Of a DNA stretch of 5,901 nt, positions 1 to 5,341 are shown in pieces; position 1 is the first letter of the stretch, and each line of letters begins with the position of its first letter. The stretch spans positions 1-5,901 of the forward strand of contig JAAZBW010000076.1 of NCBI GenBank assembly GCA_012513625.1, written 5' to 3'. A model generated the notes under the pieces. The model was not told the origin of the DNA. It did not search any database and was given only the letters and a program-made list of their open reading frames with translations. The translations under genes were made by a program, and so were the position numbers. This stretch comes from Actinomycetales bacterium (GTDB lineage: Bacteria; Actinomycetota; Actinomycetes; Actinomycetales; Actinomycetaceae).

Positions 1-3
1 CGT

Positions 4-29
4 CGCCGACTGTGTGGCTTAGGTCAGGC
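4..29 (-). repeat. Diverged copy of the 29-bp dispersed repeat at the ispF 3' end
   Basis: Read on the minus strand, bases 17 to 4 are CCACACAGTCGGCG, an exact 14-base match to the right half of the repeat units found after topA (3573-3737). Extending the alignment back to base 29 keeps about 19 of 25 positions, so this is a diverged full unit rather than a half unit. The outer arms (GCCTGAC and AGTCGGC on the minus strand) can still pair as six base pairs with one bulged base. The ispF stop codon (bases 24-26) lies inside the left arm. The copy has the same orientation relative to ispF as the array has relative to topA. The left window edge hides whether more units follow. Confidence 0.72.
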
Positions 30-518
30 CGAGCCCGCCTGGCGGGACCAGACCACCGCCGTCGCCACCGCCGCAAGGCCCTCGCCGCGACCGGTGAAGC
101 CGAGGCCGTCCGTGGTGGTGGCGGAGAAACTGACGGGCGCGCCCACCGCCTCGGTCAGCACGGCCTCCGCCTCGGTGCGGCGTCCGCCGATCCGGGGTCG
201 CGGCCCGATCACCTGCACGGCCACGTTCCCAATCCCGAATCCGGCCTCCCGGACGAGCCGCGCGGCCTCGCGCAGGAACGCGACCCCGGAGGCGCCGGTC
301 CACTCGGGACGGTCGGTGCCAAACCTTGTGCCGATGTCGCCGAGCCCGGCCGCTGAGAGCAGCGCGTCCACCGCGGCGTGCGCAACCACATCCCCGTCCG
401 AATGGGCGGCGAGTGCCGGCTCGCCCGGCCACCGTAGCCCGGCGAGCCAGAGAACCCGGGAGGGGTCGTCGTCGAACGTGTGGGTGTCGGTCCCAATCCC
501 GACGCGCGGCTGCATCAT
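24..518 (-). CDS. ispF: 2-C-methyl-D-erythritol 2,4-cyclodiphosphate synthase (IspF)
   Basis: This cytosolic enzyme of the MEP (non-mevalonate) pathway cyclises 4-diphosphocytidyl-2-C-methyl-D-erythritol 2-phosphate to MEcPP with release of CMP. The protein has 164 residues, close to the family's usual ~160, and is complete. The N-terminal GIGTDTHTF supplies the metal ligands Asp11 and His13. The signature HSDGDVVAHAAVDALL (from His39) gives the third ligand, His47. It is followed by GLGDIGTRF, the substrate-loop region GTDRPEWTGASG, and the C-terminal ATTTDGLGFTGRGEG (about 133-147) that binds the CDP moiety. Family members form trimers with active sites between subunits. There is no fused IspD domain; the frame starts at a double Met (518 and 515) with a promoter-like hexamer just upstream. 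It is divergent from topA. The assignment is secure; only the choice between the two adjacent Met codons is open. Confidence 0.97.
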   Translation of the reverse strand: MMQPRVGIGTDTHTFDDDPSRVLWLAGLRWPGEPALAAHSDGDVVAHAAVDALLSAAGLGDIGTRFGTDRPEWTGASGVAFLREAARLVREAGFGIGNVAVQVIGPRPRIGGRRTEAEAVLTEAVGAPVSFSATTTDGLGFTGRGEGLAAVATAVVWSRQAGSA

Positions 519-530
519 GCGCCCACCCTA
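519..530 (-). promoter_or_regulatory. -10-like element of ispF, probable leaderless start
   Basis: On the minus strand, bases 530-525 read TAGGGT, which fits the actinobacterial TANNNT -10 pattern. It is followed by six bases (GGGCGC) and then the ATG at 518. This spacing would put the transcription start at or next to the start codon, giving a leaderless mRNA. The same bases also contain a weak purine-rich stretch (AGGGTGGG) that could act as a ribosome binding site if transcription begins further upstream. I see no convincing -35 box. Confidence 0.45.
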
Positions 531-650
531 CGGCCGCGCTGGACGCGCCCCCGCACACCCCCGGAACGGCGCGAGTTCCCGGAACCCGCGAAGGTGTGTC
601 ACCATGCCACCGGACACGCCTCGCCGAAACGCCTCCGCACACCGAGGGTC

Positions 651-656
651 TAGGCT
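651..656 (+). promoter_or_regulatory. Candidate topA -10 element
   Basis: TAGGCT fits the TANNNT -10 pattern of high-GC actinobacteria and lies 61 bases before the topA start. It would give a leader of roughly 55 bases containing the GGGGA/TCCCC dyad and the Shine-Dalgarno sequence. There is no clear -35 hexamer at 16-18 bases upstream. Bacterial topA promoters are commonly sensitive to supercoiling, but nothing here proves that for this gene. Confidence 0.35.
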
Positions 657-705
657 GGCCGGGATTTCCCTCCCGAGAAGGTGACGGGGAGTCCCCAACC
701 GAACT

Positions 706-712
706 GGAAAGG
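706..712 (+). promoter_or_regulatory. topA ribosome binding site
   Basis: GGAAAGG sits five bases before the GTG at 718 and is a good Shine-Dalgarno match. It fixes GTG as the start, and the resulting protein begins MARKLVIVESPAKA, the usual N-terminus of this family. Confidence 0.8.
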
Positions 713-717
713 TACCT

Positions 718-3507
718 GTGGCACGCAAGCTGGTCATCGTCGAGTCTCCTGCCAAGGCGCGCTCGCTGGCGGGATTCCTCGGCCCGGACTACACGATCGA
801 GGCGTCGGTCGGGCACATCCGGGACCTGCCGCAGCCCTCGGACCTGCCGGCGGAGATGAAGAAGGGCCCGTACGGGAAGTTTGCCGTGGACACGGAGGGC
901 AACTTCGAGCCCTACTACGTGGTCTACCCGGACAAGAAGAAGCGGGTCACCGAGCTGAAGCGGCTCCTGAAGGAGGCGGACGAGCTCTACCTCGCCACGG
1001 ATGAGGACCGCGAGGGTGAGGCGATCGCGTGGCACCTGCTCGAGGTGTTGCAGCCCAAGGTGCCGGTCAAGCGCATGGTCTTCCACGAGATCACCCGTGA
1101 GGCGATCGAGGCCGCCGTGCAGAACACGCGCGAGCTGGACACCGCCCTCGTGGACGCGCAGGAGACGCGCCGCATCCTCGACCGCCTCGTGGGCTACGAG
1201 GTCTCCCCGCTCCTCTGGCGCAAGATCGGCCCCGGCCTCTCCGCCGGCCGCGTACAGTCCGTGGCCACCCGCCTCGTGGTGGAGCGCGAGCGGGAGCGCA
1301 TCAAGTTCACCAGCGCCAACTATTGGGACGTCACCGCGCGCTTCGCCAAGGGCGCCGAGGAGTTCGACGCCCGCCTCGCCTCCGTGGACGGGGCGCGGAT
1401 CGCCTCCGGTCGCGATTTCGGCGACGACGGTCAGCTCACCTCCCAGCGCGTCCTCGCCCTGGACGAGGGCACGGCCACGGCGCTCTCCGGTGCCGTGATC
1501 GCGGGCACCGTCCGAAGCCTCGAGACGAAGCCGTACACGCGCCGCCCCGCGGCGCCGTTCACCACCTCCACGCTGCAGCAGGAGGCCTCGCGCAAGCTGC
1601 GGATGGGAGTGCAGGAGACGATGCGCGTGGCGCAGTCGCTCTACGAGAACGGCTACATCACCTATATGCGCACGGATTCGACCGCGCTCTCGGGTCAGGC
1701 ACTCTCAGCAGCCCGCTCGCAGGCGACCGCCCTGTACGGCGCCGAGTCGGTGCCCGCGAAGCCACGGCACTTCGGCAAGGTCTCCAAGGGTGCCCAGGAG
1801 GCGCACGAGGCGATCCGCCCGGCGGGCGAGCAGTTCCGCCGGCCCTCCGAGGTGGGCCTGGCGGGGGCGCAGGCGAAGCTGTACGACCTGATCTGGAAGC
1901 GCACGATCGCCTCGCAGATGACGGATGCCACCGGCCACACGGCCACGGTCAAGATCACCTCCGAGGTGGTGCTCGCCGGCTCCGACGGCGCCACGCTGCT
2001 CGAGTCCGGCACGCACGAGCTCGAGTTCTCCGCCTCCGGCACGGTGATCACGCACCGCGGCTTCCTCGCCGCGTACGAAGAGGGCCGCGACCAGTCGCAG
2101 CACGAGGAGAACGGCCGCGGCGGCCAGCCGAAGGAGACGCGCCTGCCCGCAATGGAGTCCGGCGATGCGCTGGACCCGGTCACCGTGACCCCGGCCGGGC
2201 ATGACACCACGCCGCCGCCGCGGTACACGGAGGCGAGCCTCGTGAAGGCGCTCGAGGAGCGGGGCATTGACCGCCCGTCCACGTACGCCGCCACGATCGC
2301 CACTATCATCGCGCGCGAGTACGTCTCGAAGAGGGGCCAGGCACTCGTGCCGAGCTGGCTCGCGTTCTCGGTCACCCGGCTGCTCGAGGAGAACCTCGGC
2401 CGGTTCGTGGATTACGACTTCACTGCGGAGATGGAGCGGGAGCTCGATGAGATCGCGCACGGCTCCCGTGACCGGGTGGACTGGCTGCGCGCCTTCTACC
2501 ACGGCGAGGAGGGCGCGGAGGGCCTCCACACACTCGTGGAGGGGCTCGGCGATATCGACGCCCGCGCCGTCAACTCCCGCGATCTGGGTGACGGGATCAC
2601 CCTGCGGGTGGGCCGGTACGGGCCGTACCTGGAGCAGCCGGCGGCCGAGGGCGGAGACCCGAAGCGGGCCTCGATCCCGGATGACGTTGCGCCGGACGAG
2701 CTCACCCTCGAGAAGGCGCACGAGCTGCTGGAGCAGCGCTCGGACGAGGGCCGCGAGCTCGGGGTGGACCCGGAAACCGGGCTCACGATCCTCGCGCGCA
2801 ACGGCCGCTACGGGCCGTACGTGACGGAGGTCCTCCCGGAGGACGCGCCGAAGAAGTCCAAGCCACGCACGTCGTCGTTGTTCAAGGAGATGCAGATCGA
2901 GACGGTGGGGCTGGAAGATGCGCTCCGGCTGCTCTCGCTGCCGCGCGTGGTGGGCGCGGACGCCGAGGGCACCGAGATCACCGCGCAGAACGGACGGTAC
3001 GGGCCGTACCTGAAGAAGGGCACGGACTCGCGTTCGCTCGAGACGGAGGACCAGATCTTCACTGTGACGCTCGCGGAGGCGGAGGCGCTGTTCGCGCAGC
3101 CGAAGCAGCGGCGCGGGGCAGCGGCCTCCAAGCCGGCACGGGAGCTCGGCGAGGACCCGGCCACCGGCACGAAGGTGACCGTGCGGGACGGCCGGTTCGG
3201 GCCGTACGTCTCGGACGGCACCACCAATGCCACGCTGCGCACCGGTGACGATCCGGCCACGATCACACCGGAGCGGGCTTTCGACCTGCTGGCGGAGAAG
3301 CGGGCGAAGGGCCCCGCGCCCAAGCGGACGGCTCGGAAGCCGGCGGCCAGGAAGCCTGCGGCGGCCAAGAAGCCTGCGGCCAAGAAGCCTGCGGCCAAGA
3401 AGCCTGCGGCGGCCAAGAAGCCTGCGGCGGCCAAGACACCAACGGCAGCCCGCAAGCCTGCCGCCCGCAAACCCGCGGCTCCCGCGGAGCCTCCGGCCGA
3501 GAAGTAG
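718..3507 (+). CDS. topA: DNA topoisomerase I (type IA)
   Basis: This enzyme relaxes negative supercoils by transient single-strand cleavage through a 5'-phosphotyrosine link, balancing gyrase during transcription and replication. The protein has 929 residues and is complete. The N-terminal Toprim domain carries VESPAKA with Glu9 and ATDEDREGEAIAWH with the metal-binding Asp95, Asp97 and Glu99. The active-site motif YITYMRTDS places the nucleophile at Tyr316, with Arg318 beside it. GLSAGRVQSVATRL (173-186) and HEAIRP (363-368) are further conserved core motifs. The C-terminal part has four Topo_C-type repeats marked by GRYGPY or GRFGPY at about 633, 697, 759 and 825. No zinc-finger cysteines are present, and I found no cysteine in the whole protein on reading it. 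Residues ~866-923 form a Lys/Arg-Ala-Pro tail. Comparable basic tails in streptomycete and mycobacterial TopA are known to help DNA binding and processivity. The 3' end runs into a repeat block. Confidence 0.98.
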   Translation: MARKLVIVESPAKARSLAGFLGPDYTIEASVGHIRDLPQPSDLPAEMKKGPYGKFAVDTEGNFEPYYVVYPDKKKRVTELKRLLKEADELYLATDEDREGEAIAWHLLEVLQPKVPVKRMVFHEITREAIEAAVQNTRELDTALVDAQETRRILDRLVGYEVSPLLWRKIGPGLSAGRVQSVATRLVVERERERIKFTSANYWDVTARFAKGAEEFDARLASVDGARIASGRDFGDDGQLTSQRVLALDEGTATALSGAVIAGTVRSLETKPYTRRPAAPFTTSTLQQEASRKLRMGVQETMRVAQSLYENGYITYMRTDSTALSGQALSAARSQATALYGAESVPAKPRHFGKVSKGAQEAHEAIRPAGEQFRRPSEVGLAGAQAKLYDLIWKRTIASQMTDATGHTATVKITSEVVLAGSDGATLLESGTHELEFSASGTVITHRGFLAAYEEGRDQSQHEENGRGGQPKETRLPAMESGDALDPVTVTPAGHDTTPPPRYTEASLVKALEERGIDRPSTYAATIATIIAREYVSKRGQALVPSWLAFSVTRLLEENLGRFVDYDFTAEMERELDEIAHGSRDRVDWLRAFYHGEEGAEGLHTLVEGLGDIDARAVNSRDLGDGITLRVGRYGPYLEQPAAEGGDPKRASIPDDVAPDELTLEKAHELLEQRSDEGRELGVDPETGLTILARNGRYGPYVTEVLPEDAPKKSKPRTSSLFKEMQIETVGLEDALRLLSLPRVVGADAEGTEITAQNGRYGPYLKKGTDSRSLETEDQIFTVTLAEAEALFAQPKQRRGAAASKPARELGEDPATGTKVTVRDGRFGPYVSDGTTNATLRTGDDPATITPERAFDLLAEKRAKGPAPKRTARKPAARKPAAAKKPAAKKPAAKKPAAAKKPAAAKTPTAARKPAARKPAAPAEPPAEK
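3343..3440 (+). repeat. In-frame tandem repeat encoding the TopA Lys-Ala-Pro tail
   Basis: The 15-base unit GCGGCCAAGAAGCCT occurs three times in a row without change at 3361-3405. A first variant (AGG for AAG) lies at 3343-3357, and two copies lengthened by an extra GCG codon follow (3406-3423, and a decayed one from 3424). It encodes AAKKP/AAAKKP repeats. Exact repetition at the DNA level, beyond what the protein needs, suggests recent unit gain or loss by slippage, so tail length may differ among related strains. Confidence 0.9.
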
Positions 3508-3515
3508 CTCCTTTA

Positions 3516-3544
3516 CGTCGAGTGTGTGGTTAAGAGTTGGCTCG
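3516..3544 (-). repeat. Inverted copy of the 29-bp repeat just after topA
   Basis: Starting nine bases after the topA stop, these 29 bases match the reverse complement of the array unit at 25 positions. The stretch 3523-3541 is perfectly complementary to 3576-3594 in unit 1 (19 bp), leaving a 34-base loop. Two of the mismatches fall in the arm that pairs instead with the decayed half unit at 3554-3567. It is the only unit in this block that points toward topA. Confidence 0.9.
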
Positions 3545-3553
3545 CCAGCCTTG

Positions 3554-3567
3554 CCACGCACTCGACG
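3554..3567 (+). repeat. Decayed half unit (unit 0) of the array
   Basis: CCACGCACTCGACG matches the right half of the repeat unit (CCACACAGTCGGCG) at 11 of 14 positions and ends exactly 34 bases before the end of unit 1. It is therefore in register with the array. Its left half (3539-3553) is no longer recognisable and overlaps the inverted copy. Confidence 0.65.
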
Positions 3568-3572
3568 CTAGG

Positions 3573-3737
3573 AGTGCCAACTCTTAACCACACAGTCGGC
3601 GCTGGAAGTGCCAACTCTTAACCACACAGTCGGCGTGGGGAGTGCCAACTCTTAACCACACAGTCGGCGTGGGGAGTGCCGACTCTTAACCACACAGTCG
3701 GCGTGGGGAGTGCCAACTCTTAACCACACAGTCGGCG
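3573..3737 (+). repeat. Five 29-bp direct repeats on a 34-bp period
   Basis: Units occupy 3573-3601, 3607-3635, 3641-3669, 3675-3703 and 3709-3737. Each begins AGTGCC and ends CTTAACCACACAGTCGGCG. Units 1, 2, 3 and 5 are identical, and unit 4 differs by one A-to-G change (GCCGACT for GCCAACT). The five-base spacers are CTGGA once and then TGGGG three times. Within each unit the ends GCC(A/G)ACT and AGTCGGC are inverted repeats around an 11-base loop; unit 4's change makes that stem perfect. After unit 5 the string GAAGTTGCCACAC (3738-3750) looks like a collapsed sixth unit. No stable reading frame or start site fits the array, and the block between topA and the next gene is otherwise non-coding. 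Confidence 0.97.
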
Positions 3738-3755
3738 GAAGTTGCCACACGATGG

Positions 3756-3761
3756 GATGAT
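3756..3761 (+). promoter_or_regulatory. Weak -10-like element before the small protein gene
   Basis: GATGAT matches four of six positions of the TATAAT consensus, including A2 and T6, and is followed by six bases (CGAAAG) before the GTG at 3768. This is the same geometry as at ispF and tmk and would give a leaderless mRNA. In support, the purine stretch GAAAGG overlaps the start codon and is too close to serve as a normal Shine-Dalgarno site. No -35 box is evident. Confidence 0.3.
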
Positions 3762-3767
3762 CGAAAG

Positions 3768-4115
3768 GTGACCGTCGCTGCCTCCCTGTCCATCACCGCA
3801 CGCCCCGCGGGCCTTATCGCGAGAACGAAGGTGCTGTGGGCCCGGCCGGTGGTGGATGTGAGCGGAATCGTCCACGAGTTCACGTGGCTCAACACGCACC
3901 GGTTCGTCATGCGGCCCGGCACGCAGACGATCACCGTGTACTTCAGGCGCAGGGAGTCCACCGGCGCACACGCCCGCGCCACGTTCGAGGTGGCGCCCGG
4001 AGAGACCATCCACCTGTTGGCGCTCCTGCAGGGCAAGGGCCGGTTCACGCTCCAAATGCGCCGTGACACCCCCGGCGCGTCCGCCGGAAATCCCGGCTCC
4101 ACCACCTCCGACTAG
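3768..4115 (+). CDS. Small beta-rich protein of unknown function
   Basis: This is a 115-residue protein that I cannot assign to a named family. Codon use is strongly G/C at third positions like its neighbours, which supports a real gene over the antisense frames. It has no signal peptide, no membrane segment and no cysteine. Alternating short hydrophobic stretches (about residues 3-9, 22-31, 44-48, 53-60, 70-75 and 79-86) separated by Gly/Pro turns such as RPGTQTITVYF and VAPGETIHL suggest a compact all-beta sandwich. That turn pattern is common in small actinobacterial beta proteins of the PEGA/carboxypeptidase-regulatory-like kind, but this is only a resemblance. The last ~18 residues are Gly/Ser/Thr/Pro-rich and probably disordered. 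The start is uncertain: GTG at 3768 is used here, and GTG at 3831 would remove 21 residues. It ends 17 bp before the oxidoreductase gene, so the two are probably co-transcribed. Confidence 0.72.
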   Translation: MTVAASLSITARPAGLIARTKVLWARPVVDVSGIVHEFTWLNTHRFVMRPGTQTITVYFRRRESTGAHARATFEVAPGETIHLLALLQGKGRFTLQMRRDTPGASAGNPGSTTSD

Positions 4116-4120
4116 ACAGG
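4114..4120 (+). promoter_or_regulatory. Weak ribosome binding site of the oxidoreductase gene
   Basis: AGACAGG overlaps the stop codon of the preceding gene and lies 12 bases before the ATG at 4133, which is longer than ideal. No better Shine-Dalgarno site is seen for this start or for the in-frame GTG at 4184, so translation may partly depend on coupling to the upstream gene. Confidence 0.35.
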
Positions 4121-4132
4121 CGCCGGCCACCC

Positions 4133-5221
4133 ATGGACACCTCTCCGCAGCCCTTCCCCACCCCGTCCGAGCAGCCCGCCCACGTGGACCTCAACCTCCC
4201 GCCGGAGTTCGCCGCCCACGTCCCCCCAGACGCCGTCCCCCACCCCGCCGCCTGCCCACCGCTGCGGTGGGGAATCGTGGGTCCGGGCGGCATCGCCCAC
4301 AAGTTCGCCCGGAACGTCCGCGAGGGCACGGGCTGCGAGGTCACCGCCGTCGGTTCGCGTGACCAGGCGCGGGCCGAGGCCTTCGCCGCGCAACACGGGT
4401 TGGCCGTCGCCGTCGAGGGCTACGGGGAGCTCGTCACCCGCGAGGAAGTGGACGCGGTCTACATTGCCACGCCACACTCGGCGCACCGTGAGGCCGCGCT
4501 GCTGGCGATCGAGGCGGGCAAGCACGTACTGATCGAGAAGGCATTCACGCGCAATGCCGCCGAGGCGCGCGAGGTGGTGGCCGCCGCCCGCGCAGCCAGC
4601 GTCTTCTGCATGGAGGCGATGTGGTCGCGCTTCCTGCCGCACCAGGTGGTGGCACGCCACCTCGTCCGGTCCGGCCTGCTGGGCGAGTTGGTGGAAGTGG
4701 TGGCGGACCACGGTCAGGCCCTCACCCACGTTCCGCGCCTCCTCGATCCCGCGCTCGCGGGCGGCGCCCTGCTGGACCTCGGCGTCTACCCGATCTCCTT
4801 CATCGTCAGCATGCTCGGCGAGCCGCTCGCCGTGGACGCACTCGGCCACCGTTCCGAGTCCGGCGTGGACGCCATCTCCGTCAGCAACCTCTCCTACCCG
4901 GGTGCGATCGGCGTGGGCACCACCACGCTCCTCGCGTCCACGCCCACCCGCGCCTTCGTGGCCGGCCGGGAGGGCTGCCTCGAGTTCGACTCCCGCTTCT
5001 ACGAACCTGGCGGCCTCACCGCCACGCTCGGCGAGCAGGTGGTCCGCTGGGAGGGCACCCCCACTCTGGGCGGTTTCGAGTTCCAGGTGGCCGAGGTGGC
5101 GCACGGCGTGGCCGCGGGCCAGACCGAATCGGCCGTCCTGCCGCTCCACGAGACCGTGGTGGTCATGGAGGTCATGGACGCCGTGCGCCGCGCGCTCGGC
5201 GCCCGCTTCCCCGGCGAGTGA
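4133..5221 (+). CDS. Gfo/Idh/MocA-family NAD(P)-dependent oxidoreductase
   Basis: This is a cytosolic dehydrogenase of the sugar/dihydrodiol dehydrogenase superfamily; the substrate cannot be told from sequence. The protein has 362 residues. The Rossmann dinucleotide site is LRWGIVGPGGIA (44-55), with GSRDQARAEAFAAQHG after the second strand, and YIATPHSAHREAALLAIEAGKHVLIEKAF at about 110-138. The catalytic Lys is in EKA (135-137), where most of the superfamily has EKP. MEAMWSRFLPH (160-170) and GGALLDLGVYPISF (210-223) are typical of the subgroup related to dimeric dihydrodiol dehydrogenase. The C-terminal alpha/beta domain runs to the end. The first ~43 residues are Pro-rich and precede the usual N-terminus. 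They may be a real extension or a misplaced start, although no good later start is visible. The gene lies 17 bp after the small protein gene, and a hairpin follows immediately. Confidence 0.93.
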   Translation: MDTSPQPFPTPSEQPAHVDLNLPPEFAAHVPPDAVPHPAACPPLRWGIVGPGGIAHKFARNVREGTGCEVTAVGSRDQARAEAFAAQHGLAVAVEGYGELVTREEVDAVYIATPHSAHREAALLAIEAGKHVLIEKAFTRNAAEAREVVAAARAASVFCMEAMWSRFLPHQVVARHLVRSGLLGELVEVVADHGQALTHVPRLLDPALAGGALLDLGVYPISFIVSMLGEPLAVDALGHRSESGVDAISVSNLSYPGAIGVGTTTLLASTPTRAFVAGREGCLEFDSRFYEPGGLTATLGEQVVRWEGTPTLGGFEFQVAEVAHGVAAGQTESAVLPLHETVVVMEVMDAVRRALGARFPGE

Positions 5222-5257
5222 ACAGGTGCCCCCCGCGACGCGTGTGCGGGCCCCTGT
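5222..5257 (+). terminator. Interrupted hairpin directly after the oxidoreductase stop
   Basis: ACAGG (5222-5226) pairs with CCTGT (5253-5257), and inside it CCCGC (5232-5236) pairs with GCGGG (5246-5250) around a nine-base loop, with unequal internal bulges. It begins right after the TGA. No T tract follows, so termination is inferred only from position and GC-rich pairing. Confidence 0.4.
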
Positions 5258-5286
5258 GGACGGCGCCCGAGTTCTCCCCAGGGCGC

Positions 5287-5310
5287 GACGGCGGACCGGG
5301 CCCCGGCGTC
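5287..5310. repeat. GC-rich dyad upstream of the tmk promoter
   Basis: CCGGG-C-CCCGG (5296-5306) is flanked by GACG (5287-5290) and CGTC (5307-5310), so the dyad extends if five bases are bulged out. It overlaps the place where a -35 element for tmk would be. It may be a second terminator arm for the upstream operon, a binding site, or only a by-product of base composition. Confidence 0.3.
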
Positions 5311-5328
5311 GTCGTCGGGGAGCGGCGG

Positions 5329-5334
5329 TAACGT
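5329..5334 (+). promoter_or_regulatory. -10 element of tmk, probable leaderless start
   Basis: TAACGT fits TANNNT and is followed by seven bases (GGGGTCC) and then the GTG at 5342. This spacing puts the predicted transcription start at the start codon. If so, tmk has its own promoter and does not depend on read-through from the oxidoreductase gene. No clear -35 box is visible. Confidence 0.5.
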
Positions 5335-5341
5335 GGGGTCC

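Larger units (their letters stand above)
531..717. other. Divergent ispF-topA intergenic region with small inverted repeats
   Basis: No gene is visible here. It holds several short dyads. GTTCC-C-GGAAC lies at 575-585, with a further GGAAC at 563-567. AGGTGTGTC (592-600) can pair with GACACGCCT (613-621) across a 12-base loop, giving nine pairs with one G-T. GGGGA-G-TCCCC lies at 686-696 in what would be the topA leader. None matches an operator I recognise. The 592-621 dyad has no T-rich tail, so it is not a typical intrinsic terminator. Because the region must drive two divergent genes, these dyads are the natural places for regulator binding. Confidence 0.4.
3516..3567 (+). terminator. Hairpin after topA, possible terminator without a U tract
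   Basis: Bases 3516-3529 (CGTCGAGTGTGTGG) pair with 3554-3567 (CCACGCACTCGACG) over 14 positions with a single T-G wobble. The loop is 24 bases, and inside it GGCT (3539-3542) can pair with AGCC (3547-3550). The stem begins nine bases after the topA stop codon. There is no run of T after it, so it does not fit the classical intrinsic model. Terminators without U tracts have been proposed in actinobacteria, so a role at the topA mRNA end is plausible. It competes with the longer 3523-3541/3576-3594 pairing. Confidence 0.45.

Noticed and set aside
592..621. Intrinsic terminator between ispF and topA
   Set aside because: The two genes diverge here, so no transcript needs to end at this place, and there is no T tract after the dyad.
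19..1086. Minus-strand frame covering ispF, the intergenic region and the start of topA
   Set aside because: The ispF frame on the same strand has all active-site motifs; this one is in another frame and also runs through topA coding sequence.
1705..3561. Long antisense open frame opposite topA
   Set aside because: It is a composition-driven shadow of topA: Arg/Leu-rich low-complexity protein, no recognisable domain, and the plus strand has clear catalytic motifs.
3573..3737. CRISPR array
   Set aside because: The 29-bp repeat length fits, but spacers are only five bases, are nearly identical to one another, and no cas gene is present.
3573..3737. Insertion sequence or transposon remnant
   Set aside because: No transposase fragment, terminal inverted repeats of an IS type, or target-site duplication is visible; the repeats are regular and short.
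3686..4105. Minus-strand frames opposite the small protein gene
   Set aside because: Codon third-position G/C bias favours the plus-strand frame, and the minus frames run into the repeat array.
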